From Hemileia vastatrix (taxonomy: Eukaryota > Basidiomycota > Pucciniomycetes > Pucciniales > Zaghouaniaceae), in contig JASXTE010000018.1 in the NCBI GenBank assembly GCA_030280995.1, positions 1,488,001 to 1,552,000 of the forward strand: a stretch of 64,000 bases of DNA, written 5' to 3'. Below are positions 43,574-55,723 of the stretch, piece after piece (position 1 is the stretch's first letter; the number at the start of each line of letters is the position of its first letter). The notes beneath the pieces are model-generated. The model worked only from the letters and a program-made list of their open reading frames with translations, searched no databases and was not told the origin of the DNA. The position numbers were made by a program, and so were the translations under genes.

Positions 43574-44750
43574 TGTCAGCCTAAATATCCTTAGGACTGA
43601 GTATTACTTATGCTTAAAATAAGATAATCTTAAGTATATTAAGCTTATATCTTAAAAGTAAGGTTAAAATAATAATATATATTATTTTATTATATATATA
43701 TATAATTATTATTCTATTATATAACTTATAATAGTTTAAATAGCCTATCCATGGCCTAATAATACTTATTAAAGTGTTAATGGAGTCATAATATACTTAT
43801 CTTAAGTGATATGAGGTAATTATTGACATACATAAGCTTATATGTATACATAAATCCCATATTCAGTGAAATATGCAGTATATTATGTATATTTAGGTAT
43901 ATAAGTGGGGTTTAGCCCCTTAATAGCCTATAACCTTTGTTTTTCTGCTTATTTTAGGTCATATGGACGAAATCAGTGGACTCACAACGCCTACAGAAGC
44001 ATAGACACCTATATCAGGCGCATACACCCAGTTTGGACAACAAAAATTACTTCCTTGGATGGTTATTCACAGATTTATGGGTTGGAAGGATGTTTCTGGG
44101 TTAATGTGGATGCTTGGGGATGTTATTGGGGGCTTGGACATTTTATTTGTTTCCTTTATATGCTTTTAGTTTCATTAAATCTCTTTTTGATTGTTTATTT
44201 TACCTGTTTCTTTATGGTATCCGCTTTTATCTGGGTTTTCTATTTATGGTATGGATCAGTGTTATTATTAATAGTGATGGAGGGTCCTTACTGGAGGTCT
44301 GGGTGTTGAAACTGCTTGAAGTGGACGCCATGGGGAGGTGATGGGCCCTCACAGTGCTGTAATTGCCGGGGATAGCAGTGACATCATCTGGATTGAAGGT
44401 CTGTGCACTCCAGTGGATTTGGGTATAAGTAAGGAGGGATTTTGACGATTATTTATCATCATTCAATTACTACAACTCCCATAAACACTACTATACAATT
44501 ATTAACATTTAGAAATATATTATAAAGCCATTATAAATTGATATTATCTTTATATAAGCTATAAATATATTTTATACATCTATTTTCCACCACTAGTACG
44601 CATTTAAATCCAAGTATTGTGAGTTTAATTTGAGTATAACTATTTTATTAGTCTTCCACTGAGGTTTAATCACTAAATCATTTATCAATAAGTAGTAGGA
44701 CCATAAATAAACACTATTATATCATACTTATATACTAGACTATACTGACA
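43574..44750 (+). repeat. 3' LTR of Element 4
   Basis: 1177 bp, preceded by the purine run GGGGTGAGGGAG (43562-43573) and followed by TSD AAAAC. An 84-codon hydrophobic frame inside is present in both LTRs only because the LTRs are near-identical. Confidence 0.94.
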
Positions 44751-44755
44751 AAAAC

Positions 44756-45325
44756 CTTTTTATTGGTTAAAAAACAAAAAAACAAAAAAATCAGTAAAAA
44801 ATTTTGAGAAAAAAAAAATCAAAATCAAAACCTGAATTATGTTTGAAATACAAGTTAATAATGTAGAAAAAAATTTCTAAAAAAAAACCAAAAACAAAAA
44901 CAAAAAAACAAATAAAAAAAATATGTTAAATAAATTGCAAAAACATAAAAATTAAAATAAAATCCTGAATGGTTTTTGAAATACCAGATAAAGTTCTTGA
45001 AAAAACAAACAAAATCAAGAAAAAAAAAGTAAATCAAAAAAAATTAAAATAAAATAAATTCAGTAAATTTAATTGCAAAAAAAAATAATACTTACCTACT
45101 ATTGGAAATACCACTTGATGTCCTTCAATCCAATTTATATATAAAAAAAATTGAATTCAGTAATTTTCAGAATAATTAATTGAAAAAACAAAGAAAAACA
45201 AAAAAAATAAATTATCTAATTTATTTTGGAAACAGGGGGAAATGTCCAGAAACTAAGGGAAATAAAAAAAAATTTCTGTAAAAAAAAATTAAAAAGCAGA
45301 GATTAGTATTTTTTTTCTTGCTTCA
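44756..45325. other. A-rich intergenic DNA
   Basis: Short A-rich runs with repeated GAAATAC / CTGAAT motifs. No gene seen. Confidence 0.5.
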
Positions 45326-45329
45326 AAAT

Positions 45330-45805
45330 GCCCCCAAACTGTTTCAAAACTTCCCAAAATCTCAAATTACCCCCTATAATCCCTCCTTGGATGCCTATAA
45401 AACCACCCTTTACCCCCTCCTTGGCCACCTCAAAACCCCCCTTTTAACCTCTTCTTGGCCCACTCAAGCCCCCCCTTTACCCCCCACTCCCTACTTATTG
45501 AATAACTATAGATTTGATAGTAAATAAAATATCATTCTTGATTGTTCAAAATTTTTCTTTAACTTATCAAATCAATAGTGATTTGATAAGTAGGAAATAG
45601 GGGAAGTGGGGGTTTGAGGGGGTAAAGGGGGGGCTTGATGGGAGCTTGACGGGGTAAAGATGTGGTTTGAGGCAAGCAAGAAGGGAGTAAGTGGGGGGGC
45701 TTTGAGGACACCTAGAAAGGGAGAAGGGGGGGATTGAGGATACCAAGAAGGGGAGAAAGGGGGGTATGGAGGCAGACAAGGAGGGGGGAAAGGGGGATAA
45801 TGGAG
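45330..45805. repeat. palindromic minisatellite: C-rich arm, hairpin, G-rich arm
   Basis: 45330-45500 is a C-rich degenerate array (CCCCCTTTACCCCCTCCTTGG-like units). 45587-45805 is its G-rich counterpart (GGGGTAAAGGGGGGCTTGA-like units). Between them lies a perfect 12-bp hairpin with a 4-nt loop, CTTATCAAATCA-ATAG-TGATTTGATAAG (45563-45590). Confidence 0.85.
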
Positions 45806-46105
45806 GGAGAAAAATAAGTTAAAAAAGATAAAAAAGATATAAAAAAACCAAAATTAGTCTAACCTTGAAAACCAAAAAAAGCACTTGCAGGACAAAAAAA
45901 AATAAAAAAATAAAAAAAAGGATAAAAAAGGAGAAAAAATAAATTATTAGCAAGTAAAAAAATCAAAAATAAGAAAAAAATGACTTAGCTGGAGAAATGA
46001 GATGAGAAAATAGATGAATTGAAAATATTTGAGGAGAGGAGGAAATGGATATGAGGGATGAATGAAAAAATGAAACAGTGAAAAATTATGCAATTGCAGA
46101 AAATA

Positions 46106-48352
46106 TGTCAGCCTGTATATCCCCAGGACTGAGTAAAAAGTACTTATAAGTTATGTTAAACACATGAACTATACATGGGAATAATTAATGAGAGTACACA
46201 AACAGTATACATAAGTAAAATTATGATAATACACAAAAAATGCCATTATAACACCTTATATACATTCATATATCCACCTTTTATAAGTCTTATGTACTTA
46301 ATATTAGGTTGGAATATGTTAGGGTAACCTTAATAACCTTAATTATAAGGCTACATAATTTTTAAGTATACTTAAAGCCGTTATTTTCTTTGTTATATGC
46401 AAAAAACAAGAAATGCACTTTAAATCACTTAAAAGTTGATTATATGTGCTATAAATTTAAGAATATTAAAAATGAGCTTTGACAGTTCAATTTTTATCAT
46501 TTAGGACTATTTATTTGGCTACTTAAATGCATAAAAATAATACTTTTCAAATTTGGTGTTTTTTATGCCAGAAATGGCTTCTGTGTACTGGTCACATACT
46601 GCCTGCATTTTTCCCGTGTGAATAGCTTCATTTTTAGCAAATTTAGCTTTTTCACACTATAATTACCCCACATTCTACGCCCACTGTGGGGAAACACGCT
46701 AAAATAGGCGAGAGGTGCTTATTTAGTGTCCTAGCTTAATTAATAATGCATTGACCCTGTTTATATGCACTAATTTCATTAATAACCTCACTCTTGGCAT
46801 CTTATTTCATCGCCACTCTTAAATTTGCCTAAGTTTAGTCAAGGATTTACCCGTGCAAGTGCCTTCCAAGGACTGCATGTAGTTACCACACATCTCACGC
46901 TCTTTTTTGAGTTTTTGGGTGATTTCCCAGTCAATATTGATCATTTTTGAATGGGAATTTCACGTAGTATAATGTCAGGATTAGCCCCATCATTTCTACA
47001 GTGAATCCTTCTTAGTATTAAGCTATTATTAACCTTAAAAAATTCCTCTTTAGTCTTTTATATTATTGTTTAATACGCATATACTCTCTTTTTATCTTAT
47101 TCTTTAATTTTGATGGATTTTCCATATTATTACAGGATTTTGACAGTTTTTACTCTTCTAATTATGTCATGGGTTATTGGGGATATTGATGGGCGTGTCT
47201 ATTAGTTTGTTTGAAGCGTCATTAACTGTGTATTGGAGTGGTAAATCAAGGGATTCATTAGGGAACTCAGTGTGTATAAAAGGAGGAGGTTTTTGGGTCT
47301 TGTTTCTACATTCTTTATCATTACAATTTACACCATATAACCAAATAAATTACAATACACATCAATTAGTACTTTTATAAGTCTTTTGAGTAGTATCTGA
47401 ATTATCAATCTCTATTTTTCTACCACCTAAAAAGATTGTAAGCCATATATAAAAATAGTGAGAATTATATTACTGAGACCTTTATTTTGAATTATATTTT
47501 ACTATTTGTTGGATCTACACTACAGTATTCATATAGGACCATATAGATCTTCTAAACAAAGACTTTTCAAGCTAGTAAATGTCCTTTTAGTTGATCTTAG
47601 CCTGACAATTGGGGGCCTTTCCTCAAGAATTCTGTTATAATCCAGTAAGTAAAAGTTTCAAAGAAGGTATACGTAAATAAAATCCCTATAGAAATATTTG
47701 GATAATTAAAACAGGTTGGGGTCACTTATATAGTGATTTCAGAAAAAGAAGCCCTGTTATATAATAAAATTTTAATATTGAATCAACAATTTTACCACTA
47801 ACTTAACATATAATTGTCATTAGTGAGTCTGTCAATAGAGCAATTAAATTTGTGATCTTTGCATATGATAACCAATTAAACTGATTAATTTTTTTCTTTT
47901 AACAGGACTATTAATCGCCTTTTATTGGTTTTTAAAATTCATTTAATATTTAGAAAGAATCTTACTGACAAATTTTCTTTTTTAAATATAAAAACACGGC
48001 TACATATTGTAGACCAGTTAAATCAAGTGACCACATAAAAGCATATTTGAGTTTTGGCACTTCTAAATTCACTTTATACCTACAAGTAAGCAATAAAATT
48101 GTCTTCAGTGGTATTAATAAATACTGATAAAACTCCTTTTTGATGTTTTAAAAATCTCAAATTTCAATTCTTTGATTAAATTCCACATAAAAATGTGTGA
48201 CAACAATGATATTGTGAGTAATAAGGCAAAACCTTATAGCTTAAGACCTAGAGCTGAGAAACCTGGTGCAGGACATTCAAATGGAGGGCCAGGAGTTCCA
48301 CATTATTGGTCAACTTAGTTATAACAACATCATATTTAATACCAGCCACTAG
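46106..48352 (+). mobile_element. Element 5: truncated Ty3/Gypsy (5' LTR, leader, start of gag)
   Basis: A 1502-bp LTR (46106-47607; TGTCAGCCTGTATATCC...CCTGACA) is followed by ATTGGGGGCCTTTCC, as in Element 4 after its LTR. ATG 48193 opens a 41-codon ORF B head (MCDNNDIVSNKAKPYSLRPR), and ATG 48281 opens ORF A in the +1 frame, DIQMEGQ matching DITMEGQ of Element 4. Homology ends near 48310-48352 and no second LTR is found, so the rest was deleted or never inserted. Confidence 0.75.
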
Positions 48353-49795
48353 TATTTAGTTTTTAAATTAAAACTCAAATATAATATGAGAGTATCCTTA
48401 TTTTGTCTGGATGTAATTAACAACAATAACAGACCATAAACGAGTTGGTAATTAATTACAATAAATATTTGAAGAATAACCTAAAATAAATGATAAGTTT
48501 ATCAAAAAGAGTACATTAAAAAATATACTTTTGAATTTTTTTTGATATAATTTGGGTAGTTAAATGAAAATTTAAATTATCAGACTTTGAAATGGAAAAA
48601 ATCTAAAATTGGTGGTTATATAATAAGCCTCATATAAAAAAAAGGATAAAAAATCTACTATGTAACTAAATTATTAAATATTAAGGTATTATTAATATTA
48701 TTGAAAAACTTATCTTACAATTATAATGAAATCTAAATGTGAAATTAAGGGTGGGATAATAGTAAGACTATGTTGAAACACTTTAATTTATACATACTTT
48801 CAGCTATGTTCAGATAAAAAAATTGGTAAAATTTTATAATAACATCTAGTTTATAGTGATGCAATTTTATTTAGATCAAGAATAAATTTTTCAGAGGAAA
48901 AACTAATAAAATTGAGATATGGCCATCTCCTTTCAAGAGATAGAGTAATAATAAAAATTTAAAAAAATTATAATAAGTATTCTTAAACACCATTTTTGAA
49001 AAGTCCCTAGAAAAATTCATTATAATATATCATTTATTTATTACATCATATGGAGCTTCAACTTGAAGTAGTGATGGGCAGCTTTAGACTTATGTTCTGA
49101 AAAACAAAAAAAGTTAAAAAATATATAGTTATACTAATGAAAAAGCCAAAAATAAAAATACTATTATAAATTAATAAAATAAAACTACATAATTTTTATT
49201 CTGCTCTCATGATGCAAGGGTACTATGTATGAATTTCCACATGTTAAATATAAACCTGCTTTAAGGCTAGTTTACAGGTAGAGCTATAAAGTTTCCTTAA
49301 ATTCTAAAAATAACTTATGCATTTTACTAAATATTTTTTTCTTTTTTTCTTTCCAAAGTTTTTAGAGTTGCTTAATTAATACTGCTATCTTGATTGTAAG
49401 ATATATAATTTTATTTTGAATACATGATTTATTGTTTCAAAAATTATATTATAAAGTTAAATCATTTATTTCATTTTCTAAAGCTTCATTGTCAAAGACA
49501 CTACTCCATTTTCTATTACTTAACAAATATATAAAATGTGATAGCAAAAGTTTTAGAATTTTCTTTTTGAGAGGGTCAAACTATTCTGAGAAGATTTTTT
49601 TCTAGAAATTCTTGTACTCTAAAACCAAATAATTTTCTCCCTTAAGTAAGCCTTTTCAAAAATATGAAGATATAAACAAGAATATTAACTTATCTTATTT
49701 TAATTTTCTGTACTGAAATTTTTAGTTCAATCCCTTTTTTTATATGACATTAGTATAAAACCATGGTTAAATACTACTATATAATTAATTTTTAT

Positions 49796-49828
<33 letters not shown>

Positions 49829-51078
49829 GAAATATTTAGAAGGTCATCCTTTTTTATTTAGTTGAATAAATGGCTCAATTATAATGCCCAACACTTATTA
49901 ATGTTTCTCAAACTCAAAATCAAATTTCTCATATGAACTATTAGCTTCTAATATAAGAAGTTTATCTATAGCTGATATTCAACATGAGATTTTCTTTCTA
50001 GATCCATCTAAAATTAAACAAAAGGAGAAATCATGCATATGTGTATAAATGGTAACCATATGTTACTTAGGGGATTGTGAAATTCACTCATCAGAATGGC
50101 TTAAGTATTAAAATAAATTGAGGTCATTGTTCTCTTGTATTTGAAACTAATTAGGAAATTATTCTAAAAATATATTTAAATGTGTATCATTTTTAAAAAG
50201 TTGGAAATATGATTTTTGAAAATTGTGAGTTTCTTATATGAGATACCAAGCTTTAGTTTACATTGTTTCAAGTAGAATAGAATTTTAGTATTAGAAATTG
50301 AAAGCAATGTACCATTATCTTATTTTAATTGTGTTCTACTTATAGAATGATTACATAACATTAAACATTATTTAAATCAAATAGTTTTAAAAGATATTTA
50401 GAATTTTACAAAATTTCAACATTTATTAATCTTTGATTTGAAAACCAACTATGATGTACACTCACTAGAAATATGCAATCCCAATTTTAACATAATTTAT
50501 AAATCCAAAAATAATGAGTCAATTAACATAAAAATATATATTATTTCAAAACCAAATCTCTAGATTTAAAATATGATGTTTTTATGAAAAATTGATACAA
50601 AACTATAATGCAATGAACTCTCTTAAAAAATTCAAAAATAGAATATCAAAACAAGTGATTTCTGCAAAAAAACTACAAACTATTGTAGATAAAGCATAAA
50701 AATAACTCATATTTTTTAAAAAAATGATCTAACAATATTTATTTTTGTTAAAAAAATCAAAAACATTGTTAAGCTTGTTTGTTATAATAATGTTAAAATC
50801 CACTAAACATTATCTAAAGGTGGAAAAATATGTCAAAAACATGTTGAATTTTGTGAGCCAAAAATCAACAATTTTGTATCATTTCCTGTTGTGCTATGAC
50901 TTTATTCCACCCTTTTTATCTGATTGTTCCAGTATTACTTTGCTATGATCACTAGTTTTGAAGTTAAAATTTACAAATGTTCATTATATTTGATAATATG
51001 AAAAATAACTCAAACTTTTATAACTACAAAATAATATTTTGAAACTCATTCTTTCAATAAATGATTGAGGAAATTTTC
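48353..51078. other. AT-rich DNA without genes
   Basis: No coding stretch or known repeat apart from a (TA)n microsatellite at 49797-49828. The last five bases TTTTC (51074-51078) are the TSD of Element 3. Confidence 0.6.
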
Positions 51079-51871
51079 TCTCAAGGGGTAATTTTGGTCT
51101 AGAAGCTTGGTTCAAGGCTTTCACAGGATATTTAAGGGTTTAAAGGTCTCTCAACAAAAGGTACGTATTTTTTAAAATCAATTTGATTAATTTACTCAAA
51201 TATAAGAGGTAGATTTTAAGATATCAATATAAATTATAGATTAGAAATTACGCTGTTGTAAATACTAAAGTTATAAAATATAGAAATAATTGTGGTGTTG
51301 TAATTGTAATAATAAAGTAAGTGATAAAAGAATGAATTGAAAAGCACAAAGTAAGAGGCCTTTTATAGGCAAAACATGAGGGAATAAAATATACAGAATT
51401 TACACCATATATTGTAAGCATGTGAGAAAAAGAATGACTGAAAGGAGTACATATATGACACAAGAATTAAATAAACTGGTATGTCAACAAGGACATAAAA
51501 TTTATTAGCAATAAAGTTTGAGTTCCTTGGACTGTCACAATTAGTTACACAATGATTAATTAATTATATTACTTTCACAGGATTCCAGATCTCTCACTGA
51601 GGTAATACAATAGCTTCAAAGTTTCTTTATTATAATTTTATTATTAAATTCTATTCCCATTGACTTATACCATTGAGCACGGTGTTAGGGAGTAAAATTT
51701 TAAGGGACATTTTATTTACACTAATTAATTATACTACTTATTGTACTTAACTAGTTAATTGTAAGTAATACTTAAGTAGATAATTGATTATTAGTAAGAA
51801 GAAGGGGCATGGCTTCAACTCAGTAAAATAATTAATTATCTTACTAGTTAAGTCTAGTAGCCTGGCTGACA
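51079..51871 (-). repeat. 3' LTR of Element 3
   Basis: 793 bp. On the reverse strand it begins TGTCAGCCAGGCTACTAGAC. The purine run GAGTGAGAGAG sits just before it (51872-51882). Confidence 0.93.
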
Positions 51872-51906
51872 CTCTCTCACTCTAAAAAAAACAATAAAAA
51901 AAAATG

Positions 51907-53973
51907 CTATGATTTTTTCTTTTTATACTTTGTTAGTAGAGTAGGAAGATTAGATATCTCCTTCCCAGGTATCCAAGAATCATATTCAGATGATTTATTC
52001 TTGAATCTCAATAAGTATTCTGTACCTTTTTCAGCAGTGACTATTCTGTAATTTAGAATTTTTTCAATTTCTGCTATTTCAGTGATTTCATTTGGGGTTT
52101 TCTTTGGTCTTCCCCTCCTTTTTGGAAATAAATCACTTTTGGATGTGTAAGGTTTCAAAAGAGATATTGGAAAAACAGGATGTTTTCTGTCATATGGAGA
52201 ATACAAAATAACCTCAACTGCATTATCTCCAATCATTCTTCTGACAACAAATGGACCAACAAATGGATCTTTTAATTTGTTATTACCTTGTAAGTTGAAG
52301 TGGACTGTAGAAATCAACACTTCATCACCCTTTTTAAAAGTGTATTCTTTATGGGATTTGTCCCATCTCTTCTTCTCATATTCAAATGATTTTTCAATAC
52401 ATTTTTGAGCATGATTTCTGCATAGTTGTTGCATTTGAAGAAAATATTTTACACCAGGATGTATATCCAATTTATGTATTTTGTTATTGAGAATTTGGGC
52501 AGGAGTATTTGGAACATATCCAAGCCAGAGCTCAAAAGGCTTTCTTTGAGTAACAGAATGATCAGTGCTATTATAAGCTAATTCCAACCCAGGAAGTAAG
52601 GTAACCCAATCATGAGTGAATCTGTCATTATCTTTATACTCAAGGCCAAAGGCACAATACCTTCTAATCATGTCCTCTAAAGTCTGAATCATTCTTTCAG
52701 CTAAACCATCAGTCTGTGGATGGTGGGCAGTAGAAAGTTTCAGATCACAACCACAAACATCCATCAGAGACATCCAAAATTCAGAATTAAATTTAGGGTC
52801 TCTGTCAGAGATTATGGCTTTAGGAAAACCAGCAGTATTAAACATATGAGACCACCATAAGAAAGCTAATTCTTTAGTGGAAACATCCTTGTGGGTAGGG
52901 ATAAATTTACACATTTTTGTGAATCTGTCCACAATAACCCAACAAGAGTTATAACTGTCTTTACCAGCAATAGGTAATCCTGTTACAAAATCCATGTTTA
53001 TTATTTGCCATGGTGCATCAGGAGGTTCAATATGTTGCATTAATCCTGCTCTTTTACCAGTTAATATTTTTGATTTTTGGCAAGAATCACAAGACTCAAC
53101 ATATAATTTTGTGTCTTCAGACATATTAACCCACCAAGCAGTGTTCTTAATTCTGATCATTGTTTTTTCAAGATCAAAATGTCCAGCTAATATGTAATCA
53201 TGAAAAATTTTCAAGATGATTTCTTTCATAGAAGGAGGAATAACAATGACATTACTCAACTTTCTTCTATAATATAGATATCCTTCATCAATTGAAAATT
53301 TACCTTTTTCCAAAGCTTTTTGGTACTTTGGTGGAAGGGTTTTAATTAATGCTTGTATTGAAGCATTCTTTGGATAATTTAATATGGTGCATAACTTTTT
53401 CAAGTCAGTTTCCTTATCATATGAATCCAGAATAAGGTGTAAAAGCTCTTCCTCCATATCAACCACATATATCCCATGTATATGAATAATTTCATCCTCA
53501 GGATCATACGCAGGATTAGAGTCATTATTTGGTAAAGGTAACCTAGATAACATATCCACATTTGAGTGAACAATACCAGCCCTATGAATAATTGTCATTC
53601 TCCCTCTGTATTCTTGAACAGCCAGCTGCCATCTGAACATATGTCTGTTAGGTGTTTTCAAGTTTAAAAGGGATTTAACTGCACTGCAGTCAGTGACAAG
53701 TTCAAATTTCTGGTCTTCTAGGTAATAATGAAGCTTTTCTAGAGCCCACACTACTTCTAAACATTCTAATTGAGTAGCACTATATTTCAATTCACTATTT
53801 CTCAAGGTTCTTGAAATATAACAAATTACTACTTCTGAAACTTTATCATTCATCACTTGTTTTTGATGGAGGGCAGAACCAAGACCAATGAAACTGGCAT
53901 CAGTGTACAAAACAAATGGTTGATTAAAGTCAGGTAAAGCAAGAATTGGTGCTGACATCAAACAGTGTTTCAT
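51907..53973 (-). CDS. Element 3 RNase H, integrase and chromodomain, 688 codons
   Basis: The longest open frame of this element. Order: the RT-RNase H connection; RNase H (YTDASFIGLGSALHQK, ECLEVVWALEKLHYYL, TDCSAVKSLLN); integrase zinc domain (HDYILAGHF...CDSCQKSK); core with D-D-E candidates (NMDFVTGLP, SDRDPKFNSEFW, DGLAERMIQTLED); GPFVVRRM; and chromodomain-like EIEKIL...TEYLLRFKNKSSEYDSWIPGKEIS at the end. The second residue of HDDIL is HDYIL here. The ATG at 53973 is internal; the true frame continues upstream into RT but is cut by stops near 53985 and 54180. It shows how the broken parts of Elements 2 and 4 align. Confidence 0.88.
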   Translation of the reverse strand: MKHCLMSAPILALPDFNQPFVLYTDASFIGLGSALHQKQVMNDKVSEVVICYISRTLRNSELKYSATQLECLEVVWALEKLHYYLEDQKFELVTDCSAVKSLLNLKTPNRHMFRWQLAVQEYRGRMTIIHRAGIVHSNVDMLSRLPLPNNDSNPAYDPEDEIIHIHGIYVVDMEEELLHLILDSYDKETDLKKLCTILNYPKNASIQALIKTLPPKYQKALEKGKFSIDEGYLYYRRKLSNVIVIPPSMKEIILKIFHDYILAGHFDLEKTMIRIKNTAWWVNMSEDTKLYVESCDSCQKSKILTGKRAGLMQHIEPPDAPWQIINMDFVTGLPIAGKDSYNSCWVIVDRFTKMCKFIPTHKDVSTKELAFLWWSHMFNTAGFPKAIISDRDPKFNSEFWMSLMDVCGCDLKLSTAHHPQTDGLAERMIQTLEDMIRRYCAFGLEYKDNDRFTHDWVTLLPGLELAYNSTDHSVTQRKPFELWLGYVPNTPAQILNNKIHKLDIHPGVKYFLQMQQLCRNHAQKCIEKSFEYEKKRWDKSHKEYTFKKGDEVLISTVHFNLQGNNKLKDPFVGPFVVRRMIGDNAVEVILYSPYDRKHPVFPISLLKPYTSKSDLFPKRRGRPKKTPNEITEIAEIEKILNYRIVTAEKGTEYLLRFKNKSSEYDSWIPGKEISNLPTLLTKYKKKKS

Positions 53974-54189
53974 AGTGTCAAAGGCTCATTGTCTTTCACT
54001 ATTACAGACAAAAGCAACATCCTTTCTAGTTAATTGGGTAAGGGGTAAAGCTATGACTTGGTAATTTTTAATATACTGTCTATAGTATCCACACATTCCC
54101 AAAAAATTTTGGAGCTCTCTCACTGTAGTAGGAGCTTTCACCTGTTGTATGGCTGCCACTTTGTTCTGGTCAACACATATCTGTAAGCC

Positions 54190-55648
54190 TTAAACAACAT
54201 GACCAAGAACTTTTAAAGAATGAAAAACAAATTTACATTTCTTCAAAGCAAGTGTCATATTTATTTCATCCATCTTCTGGAATACTTTACACAGGTGGTT
54301 AAGATGTTCCTCAAATGTTTTTGAGAATATAATGATATCATCAATATAAACCATCAGCCATCCTTCAATTATCTCTTGATGGAATGTGTTATCCATGACT
54401 TTTTGGAAAACTGAAGGGGCATTTTTAGGGCCAAATGGCATCCTAATATACTTATAAATACCCATATGAGTGAAAATCATCAGAAAGTTCTGAGAACTTT
54501 TCTCAACAGGTACCTGGTTACATCCTTTGTTACCATCCAAACAGCTGATATATTTAGCACCCTGTAAAGTAGCATGTATAGAGCTAATTCTAGGTAAAGG
54601 GTAGATATCATCAACAGTATAAGTATTTAGTGCTCTATAATCACCACATAACCTGGCTTTATCTTTCTCATAAGAAATTAGCACAGGTGAGATAGCACAA
54701 TATTTAGGTGTTTCAACTACCTTTTCAATAATATTCATTTTTAAAAGGGTAGAGATATTGTCTTCAATATCTTTTCTCTTTGTGGGGGAAGCAGGATAAG
54801 GCTTCTTCTTTAAACTAGGTGGTATATCAGTTAATGGGCAAGACAATGAAAGTTTCATTTCCTCTTTAACTAACCCCAGTTCATGTGACCCATGAGCAAA
54901 GGCCATAGGAAAAGACTTTATCAAGTTAATGATGGAATCTTTATCCTCACCAGAAAGTTGCTCTCCAAAAGAGGCATTGTCAATTTCAGACAAAAGGGCA
55001 TGCATCTCTTTTGTAGATCTTCCTTTACATTTAACTACAGAATTACATGTGTTCAATTCCGGTTTCAATAATTTTTTAGGGGAGGAAATCTTAAATTTTC
55101 TCTTCCCATTCATCCCCATTGTGAAACATTGGTTTGTGGGATCCAATTTTATGCCATATTTGGTTAAAATATCATTTCCTACAATAAACCAATTGCTTAA
55201 GTTATCATTCTTCATGACAACAAAATCACAAATAGCTCTTACAAAACCATGGTTATATTTAAAAAAACACTGTGGCTTTGTATTTACCAATGGGGGACAA
55301 AACAGAGCCATAAACTCTCCAATTTTCAGAAATGATAGGCATCAGTTTTGATTTATAGTCTTGATCCACTGAGGCAAGTGCTCTTTCAGAAACTACACTT
55401 CCTCCAGCTCCAGAATCCAGAACAACTTCTATGCTGGTTCCATTAATCAAGACTGGTGCCTTAAGAGGGGCAATAACAATTGAGTTATCCTGAATGTTCT
55501 TTATGATCTCAGCATCTTCAACTGTAGATAAAGCATTATTATCAATATCAATAGTATTTAAATAATGAATATCCTCTTCCAGAATCAAGATTTCTTGTTG
55601 AGATTCATATGAAATATTTCTGGCACAATCACTTGATGTATCATCCAA
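54190..55648 (-). pseudogene. Element 3 protease and reverse transcriptase
   Basis: 55648-55259 contains the protease motif VLDSGAGGSVVS near residue 85. 55311-54190 (373 codons, different frame) holds RT: CGDYRALNTYTVDDIYPLP, CLDGNKGCNQVPVEKSSQ (Cys where Element 4 has Tyr in GYHQ), MPFGPKNAPSVFQ and YIDDIIIFS, both catalytic Asp kept. A frame change near 55280 separates protease from RT, and TAA near 54192 ends RT. Confidence 0.85.
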
Positions 55649-55723
55649 TGCTACTGTGTCATCAGCATACTCCTCTGTTTGTTCTACAAGATTTATCTTC
55701 TTGTCACAAACATGGCCTTTCTG

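Larger units (their letters stand above)
35895..44750 (+). mobile_element. Element 4: young, near-complete Ty3/Gypsy chromodomain retrotransposon
   Basis: LTRs of 1177 bp each (35895-37071 and 43574-44750) begin TGTCAGCC and end CTGACA. An identical TSD AAAAC flanks the element (35890-35894 and 44751-44755). Reading through the LTRs by eye I count roughly 20 differences, about 98% identity, making it the youngest copy here. Internal order is two overlapping gag-head ORFs, the long gag-pol ORF, and the integrase/chromodomain part. Defects are few: TAA at 38194, a one-base loss near 42217 and TAG at 42256. It is 8.86 kb in all. Confidence 0.95.

Noticed and set aside
50745..50948. 67-codon + strand ORF
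   Set aside because: Composition matches the AT-rich background, with no motif or repeat link.
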